Both the position numbers and the translations under genes were made by a program. 64,000 bases of DNA from Thalassospira lucentensis (GTDB lineage: Bacteria; Pseudomonadota; Alphaproteobacteria; Rhodospirillales; Thalassospiraceae), in contig NZ_CP136684.1 of assembly GCF_032921865.1 (NCBI RefSeq), forward strand, positions 1,718,501 to 1,782,500, written 5' to 3'. Below are positions 30,110 to 39,347 of this stretch, in pieces. The notes under the pieces were generated by a model, which saw only the letters and a program-made list of their open reading frames with translations, was not told the DNA's origin and did no database searches. The first letter of the stretch is position 1, and every line of letters begins with the position of its first letter.

Positions 30110-31288
30110 TCAGGCCGCTACAGCCTGATCACTGAGCTTCTCGAGGAATTCGAGACATTCCTCGATCTGCGAAATTTCGATGAATTCGTTGGCCTTGTGG
30201 GCTTGTTTGATGCTGCCCGGGCCGCAGATGATGGACGGGATATTGCCCTGTTTTTCGAAAATCCCGCCTTCGGACCCATAGGAAACCTTGCCCGATACTT
30301 CGGGGATGATGTTGCGAACCAGCGCGAATGCCTCGGCATCCGTGCAATCGCCCATACCGGGATAGGAAAAGATTTCTTCCCACTCGAACCCGGTTTCTGC
30401 TTCCTTGGCTTTCATTTCGGCATCAAGGGTCGAAATGATCTTTTCTTTGATACCATCAAGAACGGCCTTGGCGTCATGTTCCGGCAGATGGCGAATTTCA
30501 AACGTGAATTCGCAGAAATCCGGGGTCACGTTGGTTGCCGTACCACCGCCGATGGTGGTGGTCAGCATGGTGCTGTGCGGGACCGTGAAGTCGTTATCAA
30601 ACGGGCCGTTTTCCTCGAACTCGCGCGCAAGGTCGGAAATCATTGCAATGGCGCGTGCCGCATATTCGATGGCATTGACGTGACGTGGTGCGAAGGACGA
30701 ATGCCCGGCTGTACCGGTAACCGATACCCGCATCGAAAACTTGCCTTTCTGCCCGTTGATGACCTTCATCTCGGTCGGTTCACCAATAACGGCAAGGCGT
30801 GGCGGGGTTTTAAGGGCGGCGAGATGATCAACCATCGAACCAACGCCAAGGCAACCGACTTCCTCGTCATAAGACAGGCAAAGATGGAATGGGATTGCCA
30901 GGTCGCGTTTGACCAGTTCGGGCACCATCGCCAGCGCGCAGGCAGAAAAGCCTTTCATATCGGCAGAACCGCGACCAAACAGTTTGCCGTCACGCTCGGT
31001 CAGTTCGAAGGCCGGGCTGATCCAGCTTTTTTCAAGGGCGGGTACAACATCTGTGTGTCCCGAAAGTGCAATACCGGGAACGTCTTTCGGGCCAATGGTC
31101 GCCAGAAGGTTTGCTTTTTCACCTGTCTCGTCATGAAACAGCGTGCTTTCAATGCCATATTGCGCCAGATAGTCGCGAACAAAATGGATCAGACCGAGAT
31201 TCGAGTTCTTGCTGGTGGTGTCAAACGCCACAAGCTTGCCAAGCAGATCGATGGCATTATGCAGACGGGACATGTTGGGTTTGCTCAT
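30110..31288 (-). CDS. argE: ArgE-like deacetylase (M20 metallopeptidase family)
   Basis: 392 residues. Predicted to hydrolyse N-acetylornithine to ornithine and acetate. Di-zinc ligands and catalytic residues are visible: SGHTDVVPA (H78, D80), GRGSADMKG (D110) and YDEEVGCLG (E142, E143), with the dimerisation-domain segment GTAGHSSFAPRHVNAIEYAA. It lies 27 bases behind tctA in the same direction, so it is probably the last gene of the transporter operon. That context leaves open a catabolic deacylase role instead of, or besides, arginine synthesis. Confidence 0.85.
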   Translation of the reverse strand: MSKPNMSRLHNAIDLLGKLVAFDTTSKNSNLGLIHFVRDYLAQYGIESTLFHDETGEKANLLATIGPKDVPGIALSGHTDVVPALEKSWISPAFELTERDGKLFGRGSADMKGFSACALAMVPELVKRDLAIPFHLCLSYDEEVGCLGVGSMVDHLAALKTPPRLAVIGEPTEMKVINGQKGKFSMRVSVTGTAGHSSFAPRHVNAIEYAARAIAMISDLAREFEENGPFDNDFTVPHSTMLTTTIGGGTATNVTPDFCEFTFEIRHLPEHDAKAVLDGIKEKIISTLDAEMKAKEAETGFEWEEIFSYPGMGDCTDAEAFALVRNIIPEVSGKVSYGSEGGIFEKQGNIPSIICGPGSIKQAHKANEFIEISQIEECLEFLEKLSDQAVAA

Positions 31289-31315
31289 TTTTATCGCTTC
31301 TCGTTTCTCGGAATA

Positions 31316-32815
31316 TTAGGCTGACTGTGCCGTATTTCGGGATTTCTCACGCCATTTCTGCCATTCGCGGCGAATGGTCAGGGCGATGAACAGAACGGTA
31401 AGGGCAAAGAACCCCCACGAAATCCATGACTGGAAAAAGACACCAAGATCACCGCGCGAAATCGCGAGCGAGCGGCGCATATTGTCTTCAAACATCGGCC
31501 CCAGAATGAAGGCGATCAGGAATGGTGCTGCCGGGATGTTGAGGATCATCATTGCAAAGCCCACAACGCCCATGACCAGAAGCACGGTGACGTCAAACGG
31601 GCTGGCACCGATGGAATAGATGCCAAACACGCAGAGAACCAGAATGCAGGGTAAAAGTAGCGTCTGTGGAATACGCGAAATTTTGGCAAAGGCTCCGGCG
31701 GTCAGTTTTCCGGCAACAAACAGGAAGACGGAACTGAACAGGATACCGATAAACAGCGAATAGACTTCGCCGATATTGTTCTGGAACAACAGCGGGCCTG
31801 GTGTCAGGCCGTGAATCATGAACGCGCCAAGCATGACACCCGTGATCACATCCCCCGGCACGCCAAGTGCCAGAAGCGGGATCATGGTCGCACCACAACA
31901 GCCGTTATTGGCGGACTCGGATGCAGCAACACCTTCGAGCTCACCTTCGCCGAACTTGTCACCGTTTTTCGATGTGCGGCGTGCTTCGCTATAGGAAAAG
32001 AAGGCGGCGGTCGACGGACCGATCCCCGGAATGGCACCAAGGACCACGCCGATAACACTGCCGCGCAGGATCGATTTCAGGCTGCCGCGGAATTCTGACA
32101 TGGTCAGGCGGTTATCACCAAGCTTCATCGCCGCATTGTTGTCCTCGGGCCGGAAGACGATCATTTTTATCAGTTCGGGCAAGGCAAACAGGCCGATCAG
32201 GACCGGGACGACACCAAGACCCGATTTCATATCTTCGGTAACGGCAAAGCGGAACGAGCCATAGATATCTTCGCCGACGGTTGCCAAAAGCAAACCGATG
32301 CAGGCTGAAATGATACCCAGCAATAGCGAACGACCGGAAATGCTGGCAACAATCGTCAGCGAGAACGCCATCAGCATGAAATATTCTGGCGGACCGACCC
32401 GAAGCGCAAATAACGCAAGCGGCATCGCCAGGAAGAACAGCGAGATGTTCGAAACGAAGTCGCCGATGCAGCTTGAAACCAGCGCCATATTCAGCGCCTT
32501 GCCACCTTTTCCCTGCTGGGCCAGTGGATAACCGTCAAGAACGGTGCAGGCTGCGGATGCGGTACCTGGTGTCTTGATGAGGATCGCTGAAATTGATCCG
32601 CCATAGGTCGATCCCTTGTATAGGGCAACCAGCAGCAAAATGCTGGTGACAGGGGGCAGATAGAAGGTGAATGGCAGGGCAAGGGTCACGGCCATTGTAC
32701 CGGTCATGCCCGGAATGGCACCGATGATCACACCACCCCAGATTCCCGCTGCCATGGCAATAAAGTTGGGCAGCGTTGCGACGGCTTCAAAGGCGTAAAG
32801 CAATTCGTTCCACAT
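31316..32815 (-). CDS. tctA: Tripartite tricarboxylate transporter, large permease TctA
   Basis: 499 residues with about 12 hydrophobic helices. The typical TctA features are present: GVIIGAIPGMTGTMAVTLALPFTFYLPP near the N-terminus and the repeated GAIPGIGPSTAAFFSYSEARR in the middle, plus GVPGDVITGVMLGAFMIHGLTPGP, each conserved in this family. It forms the membrane channel with TctB and is fed by the periplasmic TctC. Follows tctB by 17 bases. The substrate is likely a carboxylate but cannot be named. Confidence 0.93.
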   Translation of the reverse strand: MWNELLYAFEAVATLPNFIAMAAGIWGGVIIGAIPGMTGTMAVTLALPFTFYLPPVTSILLLVALYKGSTYGGSISAILIKTPGTASAACTVLDGYPLAQQGKGGKALNMALVSSCIGDFVSNISLFFLAMPLALFALRVGPPEYFMLMAFSLTIVASISGRSLLLGIISACIGLLLATVGEDIYGSFRFAVTEDMKSGLGVVPVLIGLFALPELIKMIVFRPEDNNAAMKLGDNRLTMSEFRGSLKSILRGSVIGVVLGAIPGIGPSTAAFFSYSEARRTSKNGDKFGEGELEGVAASESANNGCCGATMIPLLALGVPGDVITGVMLGAFMIHGLTPGPLLFQNNIGEVYSLFIGILFSSVFLFVAGKLTAGAFAKISRIPQTLLLPCILVLCVFGIYSIGASPFDVTVLLVMGVVGFAMMILNIPAAPFLIAFILGPMFEDNMRRSLAISRGDLGVFFQSWISWGFFALTVLFIALTIRREWQKWREKSRNTAQSA

Positions 32816-32832
32816 GAAGGGGCGCTTTCAAA

Positions 32833-33378
32833 TCAGATCAGGGTCACGGAATCGGCGATATAGGTCGAAAACAGATGGCCTTCGGGGAAAGGCGTATGGG
32901 TGACTTCGGTGAAAACAAGATAAAGCAGGATCGGAAAGATAATGGACAATCCGATCATCCAGATTTTCCGACTGTAATTGCCGGTCATCAGGAACAGGTA
33001 GGCCAGAAGCAAAATGGTTGCAGGAACAAAACCGATTACCGGCATGCCATAGGTAAAGGCGGCAAATCCGATCAGGACGGCAACAAAGCGGGCAATCAGT
33101 TTACGGTTGCGGTTCAAGGTCTGACCAATGGTCGTGACACGCTTACCGCTGGCCAGCCGCATTTTGGGAATGGCAAAAATAATGGCAAGGATGCCCATGG
33201 CAAGCCCGACACCGGTAATCACGCGTGGCCACATATCAGGCGGCGGCGCAAAACCGGGGATGAAAGACGGAACCTTCACATAGATCGGGATCAGGACGAA
33301 CAGGACAAAAGCAAAGAAGGCCGTTGCAACCAGTCCGGTATAAAAATCGCGATTTGGGGTCATGGTTCCGTCTCGCAT
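32833..33378 (-). CDS. tctB: Tripartite tricarboxylate transporter, small permease TctB
   Basis: 181 residues, four predicted membrane helices, starting near NRDFYTGLVATAFFAFVLFVL, typical for TctB. Neither the first ATG (33378) nor the second (33363, giving MTPNRDFYTG) has a strong ribosome-binding site; the second fits family starts better. Placed between tctC and tctA as usual. Sequence conservation in this subunit is low, so the call relies on context as well. Confidence 0.87.
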   Translation of the reverse strand: MRDGTMTPNRDFYTGLVATAFFAFVLFVLIPIYVKVPSFIPGFAPPPDMWPRVITGVGLAMGILAIIFAIPKMRLASGKRVTTIGQTLNRNRKLIARFVAVLIGFAAFTYGMPVIGFVPATILLLAYLFLMTGNYSRKIWMIGLSIIFPILLYLVFTEVTHTPFPEGHLFSTYIADSVTLI

Positions 33379-33400
33379 TCAGATGTTTAGGGGATGGGGA

Positions 33401-34390
33401 TTACTGAATGTAACCGAACTTCTTGGCCATGCCGTTATAGAGCTCGTACTGGCTCTTGACGAAGGCAGCCGGGTCTTGGTCACCAACGACCGAAACCGAA
33501 CCGCGTTTTTTGGCAAGGTCAAGCCACTGTTCGTTGGTTGCAACGTTCGACAGAATGTCTTTCCACTTTGCAACAACGTCTTCCGGCAGATTTTTCGGGG
33601 CGAACAAGGCGCTCCAGCCGTCAACCTGACCGGCCAGGTTATAACCAAGTTCCTTGGCGGTCGGGACGTCCGGAAGCGCGTCCATGCGCTTGGGCGAATA
33701 AACCATCAGCGCCCGCATTTTACCGGCTTCGATATGGGGCATCAAAGAACCGGCTGCGATGGCGAGGAAGTCGACATGTCCACCGAGAAGGGCTGCGGCA
33801 AGGGCACTGCCGCCTTTGTATGGCACGAGGGTGGAGGCAGACAGCGGATCCAGATCAGCATCGGCAAGAAGAGCCTGAACCGTAAAGCCGTCAATCGCGG
33901 TGGGGCCGGATGCGGCATAGGTGGTTGCGCCATTGCTTGATTTGATTTTGGCAAGCAGGTCGTCGACGGTTTTGATGTCCGAGTTTGCGTTAACCGCAAG
34001 GATCATCGGGGTCGATTCCAGAATACCAAGGAAGGTGTAATCGTCCCAGCCAACCGGGCTATCGATATAAACGGCCGGGTAAAGTGCCATGCCGACGCGC
34101 GACAGCAGCAGAGTATAGCCATCCGGCTTCTGTTCGGTGACGTAACGCGCACCGTTCATTCCGCCATTGCCGGTTTTGTTCACAACAACGACCGGCTGTT
34201 CGTCGGTGTAGTTGCGCGCGGTTTCAGCCAGTGCGCGACCGGCCAGATCCGATGCACCGCCCGCGCCATAAGGCACGACAAGGGTGATGGCTTTTTCCGG
34301 GTAGTCAGCGGCCTGTGCGGTTGAAACCAGTGTTGTGGTTGCAAGAACTGCAGCCGCAAATGTCGCGGCCTTTTTGAGCTGTCGAAACAT
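33401..34390 (-). CDS. tctC: Tripartite tricarboxylate transporter substrate-binding protein TctC
   Basis: 329 residues. Periplasmic receptor with a signal peptide (basic MFRQLKK, hydrophobic core, cleavage likely after STAQA) and the family landmarks YPEKAITLVVPYGAGGASDLAGR and NKTGNGGMNGARYV. The first ATG at 34396 is only 2 bases from the GGAG motif; the ATG at 34390 gives 8-base spacing and is preferred. First gene of the tctCBA(-argE) unit, divergent from a LysR-type gene. Confidence 0.92.
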   Translation of the reverse strand: MFRQLKKAATFAAAVLATTTLVSTAQAADYPEKAITLVVPYGAGGASDLAGRALAETARNYTDEQPVVVVNKTGNGGMNGARYVTEQKPDGYTLLLSRVGMALYPAVYIDSPVGWDDYTFLGILESTPMILAVNANSDIKTVDDLLAKIKSSNGATTYAASGPTAIDGFTVQALLADADLDPLSASTLVPYKGGSALAAALLGGHVDFLAIAAGSLMPHIEAGKMRALMVYSPKRMDALPDVPTAKELGYNLAGQVDGWSALFAPKNLPEDVVAKWKDILSNVATNEQWLDLAKKRGSVSVVGDQDPAAFVKSQYELYNGMAKKFGYIQ

Positions 34391-34487
34391 TTTCATGTCT
34401 CCCTGGATGGTTGGTGGCAGGATTGCCCGAGCACGTCGGTTTTTTATTTTGTATACATTTCATCGCAAACTATAACTCGTGACGCAA

Positions 34488-34532
34488 AAAATTAATTTCA
34501 GTATAACTAATTTACATACTGAAATTAATTTT
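34488..34532. promoter_or_regulatory. Perfect 17-bp inverted repeat, candidate LysR operator
   Basis: The arms are 34488-34504 and 34516-34532 (left arm AAAATTAATTTCAGTAT), fully complementary, separated by 11 bases. It lies in the tctC-lysR intergenic region next to the regulator start. Within it, TCAGTAT-N11-ATACTGA matches the T-N11-A pattern of LysR-type sites. Probably bound by the divergent regulator. Confidence 0.75.
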
Positions 34533-34542
34533 GAGCCAGACA

Positions 34543-35448
34543 ATGAATTTGCGCGAACTTGAAAGCTTCAATGCCTTTATGACCTATGGCTCCGTCACCA
34601 AGGCAGCACAGGCCATGAATATCAGTCAGCCCATGGTCAGCCGTTTGCTAAACAGTTTTGAAAAATCTGTCGGGTTCGCGTTGTTCAACCGCAAACGAAA
34701 CCAGTTGTTGCCAACGACCGAGGCATTGCAGTTTCATACAACCGTCTTGCGGTCGCTTAATTCTCTGCGTGAAATCGAAACACAGGCGCGTGCCATTGCC
34801 AACGAGCAGCTTGGCAGTATCCGGATTGCGGCACAACCGATCTATGTTGACACCTATCTTCTTGATGTGGTGGCCAAGTTTAAGCGTGCTCACCCCAACG
34901 TTTCGGTCAGTATTGCCGATACCGGTCTTGAAGGTATGCTGGATATGGTCACAACCCGGCAATGTGATCTGGGTATCGGCATCACGCTTGATCTTCAGGA
35001 TCCGAATATGGAAGTTATGCCGTTGGCGCAATGCCGGGCGGTGTGCCTGATGCCGCGCAATCATCGGCTGGCCGGTTTTGAAACCATCGATATCGATTTA
35101 CTGCGTGGTGAAAGTTTTGTCGAACTCTCGATAGGATCGCCGCTCCGCACCAAGATCGACTACATTTTTCAGATTGCAGGCTGGCCGCGCAAAATTGCGG
35201 TCGAAGCCCGCACCATCCGAACCATTTCCCGGCTGGTTGAACGCAATGTCGGCATTGCGGTTATTGATCCGTTTGCGACTTTGCTGGTGGACGAGGAAAA
35301 GGTCGTTGCCCGTCCCCTGACCCCTGCAATCGAATGGGACGTTGCCGTGTTCCGGTCTTCAGGCGAACTCAGCGCGGTCGAACGCAGTTTTCTAAGCTTC
35401 CTGCGTGCGGAATTGCCCGACCTGCGCAAGGCGGGTTGTGTTTTGTGA
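34543..35448 (+). CDS. LysR-type regulator of the tct operon
   Basis: 301 residues. N-terminal winged HTH (MNLRELESFNAFMTYGSVTKAAQAMNISQPMVSRLLNSFE in outline) and a C-terminal ligand-binding domain. ATG 34543 is used: an in-frame TTG at 34531 would place the start inside the perfect palindrome and lacks a ribosome-binding site. Divergent from tctC, the usual layout for a LysR activator of its neighbour; a carboxylate inducer is likely but unproven. Convergent with the LysE gene, 5 bases apart. Confidence 0.9.
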   Translation: MNLRELESFNAFMTYGSVTKAAQAMNISQPMVSRLLNSFEKSVGFALFNRKRNQLLPTTEALQFHTTVLRSLNSLREIETQARAIANEQLGSIRIAAQPIYVDTYLLDVVAKFKRAHPNVSVSIADTGLEGMLDMVTTRQCDLGIGITLDLQDPNMEVMPLAQCRAVCLMPRNHRLAGFETIDIDLLRGESFVELSIGSPLRTKIDYIFQIAGWPRKIAVEARTIRTISRLVERNVGIAVIDPFATLLVDEEKVVARPLTPAIEWDVAVFRSSGELSAVERSFLSFLRAELPDLRKAGCVL

Positions 35449-35453
35449 TGCGA

Positions 35454-36086
35454 TTATGCCCGCTTGTCAAAAGCCAGCCGTGCGGCAAGTGCCAGAAATA
35501 CGCAACCAGTAAAAATCTGAAACGCGCGTGCCAGACGGGCCGAACGCGACAGGAACTGGCCAAGCTTTCCGGCAAAACCACCAACCAGGCAATTGATAAT
35601 CGTGCCGCCGATATTCAGGATCACACCAAGGATCAGAAACTGTGCCAGAACCGATCCACGTGCCGGATCGACGAACTGCGGAATAAAGGCCAACACGAAA
35701 ACGATGATCTTTGGATTAAGCAGGTTAACCACGATGCCGTCGCGCCAGGCTTTCATGGCGGTTGCCGGTGCAGTTTTCGCCGGTTTTAAAACGCCGCTAT
35801 CGTTGCGGAACGACTGAAACGCCAGCCACACCAGATAACCAATTCCCGCCCATCGCAGAATCTCGAGCGCCACCGGGTGGGCAGCGACCACTGCTGCCAG
35901 TCCGAGACCGGCAAGAAGAGTATGGATCATGGCACCTGTTGCGATCCCGAAACTGGCGGCCAGACCGGCCCGTGGTCCTGACTTGATACCCTGACCAAGG
36001 CAAAACAGCATGTCGTTGCCCGGTGTCATGTTCAGCGCCAGTGCGGTCGGAATGAAAATCAGCAGGGTTTCAACAGGGATCAGCAT
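35454..36086 (-). CDS. LysE/RhtB family amino-acid exporter
   Basis: 210 residues with about six hydrophobic helices. The N-terminal LNMTPGNDMLFCLGQGIKSGPRAG is the conserved family signature and NLLNPKIIVFVLAFIPQFV the second. Inner-membrane exporter of amino acids or homoserine-lactone-like compounds; substrate not predictable. It lies 18 bases after the metallopeptidase gene on the same strand. Confidence 0.9.
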   Translation of the reverse strand: MLIPVETLLIFIPTALALNMTPGNDMLFCLGQGIKSGPRAGLAASFGIATGAMIHTLLAGLGLAAVVAAHPVALEILRWAGIGYLVWLAFQSFRNDSGVLKPAKTAPATAMKAWRDGIVVNLLNPKIIVFVLAFIPQFVDPARGSVLAQFLILGVILNIGGTIINCLVGGFAGKLGQFLSRSARLARAFQIFTGCVFLALAARLAFDKRA

Positions 36087-36104
36087 ATCGGGACTCCGTT
36101 AGGA

Positions 36105-36821
36105 TCAAGTACCTGCGCCATATCGATGCAGGGCTGAACCGTTCTTTTTTAGCCAGTGCTGCTGTTTTTTTGACGGACCATAAAGGTTTTCGACGACAGC
36201 CCAGAAACGCGCACTGTGGTTCAGTTCCTGAAGATGAGCAACTTCGTGGGCAACCACGTAATCCAGCACATCTTCAGGGGCCAGAACGAGTCGCCAGCTA
36301 AAAGACAGATTACCGTTGGATGAGCAACTGCCCCAGCGTGTGCGCGTATCTTTTAACGAAATACGGTTTACCTTTTTGCCGATCCGTTCGGCATAGGCAT
36401 GGGCACGGGGGGAGATCTCAAGTTTGGCCTGTTTCTTCAGCCAATCAGAAACCCGACGATTGGTATGCTCGGGCAATCCCGAAACCCAGATCACACCTGC
36501 TTCGGCCCAGACGCCGCGCTTGGCGTCGGGAACGGTGCGTATGGCATGTTCGTTGCCCATGAACGGCACCCATGCGCCCGGAACGAACTGTACGCGTTCG
36601 GGCAGGCGGCTCATATGGGCAGTGACCCAGTCGCCATGCTGATACAGCATCGAGATCGCCGTTTTGCGCGATATGCCGTTCGGAACGACAATTTCAACAC
36701 CGTCAAATGCCGGATCGATCCGCAATTTGAGTCGCGTCGCACGCGCACTCGGGCGCAAACGAACCGGCAGGGGGCCGATTTGCGGCAGATCGATTTCGGT
36801 TTCTTCGATATTTCGCAGCAT
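36105..36821 (-). CDS. YgjP-like zinc metallopeptidase domain protein
   Basis: 238 residues of the YgjP/SprT-like (formerly DUF45) family. The zinc motif is [11 protein letters not shown] (H192, E193, H196, H202), preceded by the conserved [18 protein letters not shown]. No signal peptide, so probably cytoplasmic. Function in most bacteria is uncertain. Divergent from argG. Confidence 0.88.
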   Translation of the reverse strand: MLRNIEETEIDLPQIGPLPVRLRPSARATRLKLRIDPAFDGVEIVVPNGISRKTAISMLYQHGDWVTAHMSRLPERVQFVPGAWVPFMGNEHAIRTVPDAKRGVWAEAGVIWVSGLPEHTNRRVSDWLKKQAKLEISPRAHAYAERIGKKVNRISLKDTRTRWGSCSSNGNLSFSWRLVLAPEDVLDYVVAHEVAHLQELNHSARFWAVVENLYGPSKKQQHWLKKNGSALHRYGAGT

Positions 36822-36899
36822 TCAGGGTGAATTTTTCCAAAAGCGGGGTGGAATTTTCGTACTTTTTGCGCCTTTTTGGCCGGAAGGGCATCTTGCCCC

Positions 36900-36927
36900 T
36901 TGCCCGGCACTAGTGTTTTCCTATACT
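36900..36927 (+). promoter_or_regulatory. Candidate argG promoter
   Basis: TTGCCC (36900-36905), 16-base spacer, TATACT (36922-36927), 114 bases before the argG start. No ARG-box-like palindrome was evident nearby. Confidence 0.5.
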
Positions 36928-37041
36928 CCGCGCTCAAGGTCTAGGGGACTTTTGCAATGTATTTGTTGCAGCCCCGCAAGGGACGCTGGCCTGCATGTGC
37001 CGCGCCCCGGTTTACATCGGAAGAAGAAAGGCGTCACTCCA

Positions 37042-38262
37042 ATGAGCGATCAGGTCAAAAAGGTGGTGCTTGCCTATTCAGGCGGGCTTGATACCTCCAT
37101 CATCCTGAAATGGCTGCGCGAAGAATATAACTGCGAAGTCGTGACTTTCACCGCCGATCTCGGCCAGGGCGAGGAACTTGAACCCGCCCGCAAGAAAGCC
37201 GAGATGTTTGGCGTCAAACAGATTTTCATCGAAGATCTGCGCGAAGAATTCGTTCGCGACTATGTCTTCCCGATGTTCCGTGCGAACGCCCTTTATGAAG
37301 GTGTGTATCTGCTCGGCACTTCGATTGCGCGTCCTCTGATTGCCAAGCGCCAGATCGAAATCGCCGAAGAAGTCGGTGCCGACGCCGTTTCCCATGGCGC
37401 GACCGGCAAGGGCAACGATCAGGTCCGTTTTGAACTCGGCTATTATGCGCTTAAGCCGAACGTAAAGGTCATTGCACCGTGGCGTGAATGGAAACTGAAT
37501 TCGCGTACCGCACTCCTGAACTTTGCGCGCGAACACCAGATTCCGATTTCGGCTGATAAACTCGGCGGGGACGAGCCCCCCTATTCAACCGATGCCAACC
37601 TTCTGCACATTTCCTATGAAGGCAAGGCGCTGGAAGATCCGTGGGTCAAGCCGAACGAACAGATGTTTGAACGCACCGTATCGCCGCAGAATGCACCCGA
37701 TGCGATCACCACGATCGAAATCGAGTTCGAACAGGGTAACCCGGTTGCCGTGAATGGCGAACGTATGAGCCCGGCCACCCTTCTGACCAAGCTGAACGAT
37801 GTTGCTGGCAAAAACGGCATCGGACGTCTTGATCTGGTCGAAAACCGTTATGTCGGTATGAAATCGCGCGGCGTTTATGAAACCCCGGGCGGTACCATCC
37901 TGTCGGTCGCGCATCGTGCGATGGAAAGCATCACGCTTGACCGTAACGCAGGTCACCTCAAGGACGAGTTGATGCCGCGTTATGCCGAGATGATCTATAA
38001 CGGTTACTGGTGGTCGCCGGAACGTCAGGCCCTGCAGCGCCTGATCGACGAAACCCAGAAAACCGTCAACGGTATTGTCCGTCTTGACCTTTACAAGGGT
38101 AACGTCACGGTTACCGGCCGCAAGTCGCCGAACTCGATCTACTCCGAAGAGCATGTCACGTTCGAAGCCGACACCGTTTACAACCAGCGCGACGCAGAAG
38201 GCTTCATCAAGCTGAATGCTCTTCGCCTGCGTCTTGGTTTTGACCGCGACGGCGTGAAGTAA
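37042..38262 (+). CDS. argG: Argininosuccinate synthase
   Basis: 406 residues, standard length. Joins citrulline and aspartate with ATP in arginine synthesis. The ATP pyrophosphatase loop is [15 protein letters not shown] at the N-terminus, and [15 protein letters not shown] and [13 protein letters not shown] segments follow. A long in-frame upstream extension exists but ATG 37042 gives the canonical [17 protein letters not shown], with AAAGG about 11 bases upstream. Monocistronic, with a strong terminator. Confidence 0.96.
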   Translation: MSDQVKKVVLAYSGGLDTSIILKWLREEYNCEVVTFTADLGQGEELEPARKKAEMFGVKQIFIEDLREEFVRDYVFPMFRANALYEGVYLLGTSIARPLIAKRQIEIAEEVGADAVSHGATGKGNDQVRFELGYYALKPNVKVIAPWREWKLNSRTALLNFAREHQIPISADKLGGDEPPYSTDANLLHISYEGKALEDPWVKPNEQMFERTVSPQNAPDAITTIEIEFEQGNPVAVNGERMSPATLLTKLNDVAGKNGIGRLDLVENRYVGMKSRGVYETPGGTILSVAHRAMESITLDRNAGHLKDELMPRYAEMIYNGYWWSPERQALQRLIDETQKTVNGIVRLDLYKGNVTVTGRKSPNSIYSEEHVTFEADTVYNQRDAEGFIKLNALRLRLGFDRDGVK

Positions 38263-38288
38263 GTTTCACTGTCGTGATCCGTTACGAA

Positions 38289-38318
38289 ACGAGGGGTGTT
38301 CATCACCCCTCGTTTTTG
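38289..38318 (+). terminator. argG intrinsic terminator
   Basis: Ten-base perfect stem ACGAGGGGTG / CACCCCTCGT with loop TTCAT, followed by TTTTT; it ends 27 bases before truA. Confidence 0.92.
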
Positions 38319-38344
38319 TTTTGAAGCTTGGTTATAAGCACCCG

Positions 38345-39091
38345 ATGCAGCGTTATAAATGTACCGTCGAATATAATGGACGTCCCTATCACGGGTGGCA
38401 GTTCCAGGAAGAGGTGATCTCGGTCCAGCAGGTTTTTGAAACCGCACTGGAAAAGTTCATCGGCGAATTTGTGCGCGTATATGTATCTGGCCGTACCGAT
38501 GCCGGGGTACATGCCTTTGGGCAGGTGGTGCATTTTGATCTGCCGCGCACTTATCCGGCGGATGCCGTGATGAATGCAATCAATCATCACCTCAAACCCG
38601 ATCCGGTGGCTGTGATTGACTGTATTGAGGTCGATGAAAACTTCCATGCCCGGTTTTCATCCAAGAAACGGTACTACATGTATCGCATCATCAATCGTCG
38701 TGCGCCGCTGACCGTTGATGCCGGTCTTGCATGGGGCATTTTCAAACCGCTTGATATTGATGCGATGAACGAAGCCGCCGCCCACCTTATCGGCACGCAT
38801 GATTTCACTACGTTTCGCGCCAGTGAATGTCAGGCCAAGAGTCCGGTGAAGACTCTGGAAAAGCTTGTCGTGACCCGGGGTGAACACGATCCGCTGGATA
38901 TTCGTGTTTACACCGAAAGCCGGTCCTTCCTGCATCATCAGGTTCGCAATATGGTCGGTACTCTTGTTCTGGTCGGCAAGGGCAACTGGAAGCCGATTGA
39001 CGTCAAAACAGCACTGGAAGCTTGCGATCGTAAGGCAGGCGGGCCAACGGCACCAGCCGATGGGCTTTATTTCGTCAAAGTCGATTACTGA
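38345..39091 (+). CDS. truA: tRNA pseudouridine(38-40) synthase
   Basis: 248 residues. Converts uridines 38-40 of tRNA anticodon stems to pseudouridine. Catalytic aspartate D52 is in SGRTDAGVHAFGQ; YNGRPYHGWQFQ, KKRYYMYRI and FLHHQVRNMVGTLVLVGKG are also typical. ATG 38345 is chosen because it gives the family N-terminus MQRYKCTVEYNG; no good ribosome-binding site is visible. The argG terminator just upstream suggests its own weak promoter or readthrough. Confidence 0.95.
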   Translation: MQRYKCTVEYNGRPYHGWQFQEEVISVQQVFETALEKFIGEFVRVYVSGRTDAGVHAFGQVVHFDLPRTYPADAVMNAINHHLKPDPVAVIDCIEVDENFHARFSSKKRYYMYRIINRRAPLTVDAGLAWGIFKPLDIDAMNEAAAHLIGTHDFTTFRASECQAKSPVKTLEKLVVTRGEHDPLDIRVYTESRSFLHHQVRNMVGTLVLVGKGNWKPIDVKTALEACDRKAGGPTAPADGLYFVKVDY

Positions 39092-39257
39092 GCATTCTGT
39101 TTTGAGTGAGTCCCGGATTTCTGGCAGTTTTGATCATTTTTTGCACAAATGTTCAGCTGTTTTGATTTTACATTCTTGAACTGCCAAATAAAGATCACCA
39201 GATTCCAAAGACATAAGTGCGATTATTAAATCGCTGTAGTGTTGAAGTCTGATCCAG

Positions 39258-39279
39258 CCTGACTATCGGTCAGGTTTTT
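39258..39279 (+). terminator. Terminator-like hairpin before the chemoreceptor gene
   Basis: Stem CCTGAC / GTCAGG with loop TATCG, then TTTTT. It is 167 bases after truA and 69 before the chemoreceptor; it may end truA transcription or act as an attenuator. The rest of 39092-39347 shows nothing recognisable. Confidence 0.55.
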
Positions 39280-39347
39280 GGGTTGTGGGCAGTTATTTGC
39301 ATTGGTCCCATTGGGCTCGATGCATTGGGGTCAGGGGACGAATAATT

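Noticed and set aside
30197-31324. Long plus-strand open frame over argE
   Set aside because: Antisense to a well-conserved metalloenzyme, with no recognisable domain.
36664-37041. N-terminal extension of argG
   Set aside because: The in-frame extension overlaps the metallopeptidase gene and the candidate promoter; family members start at the ATG at 37042.
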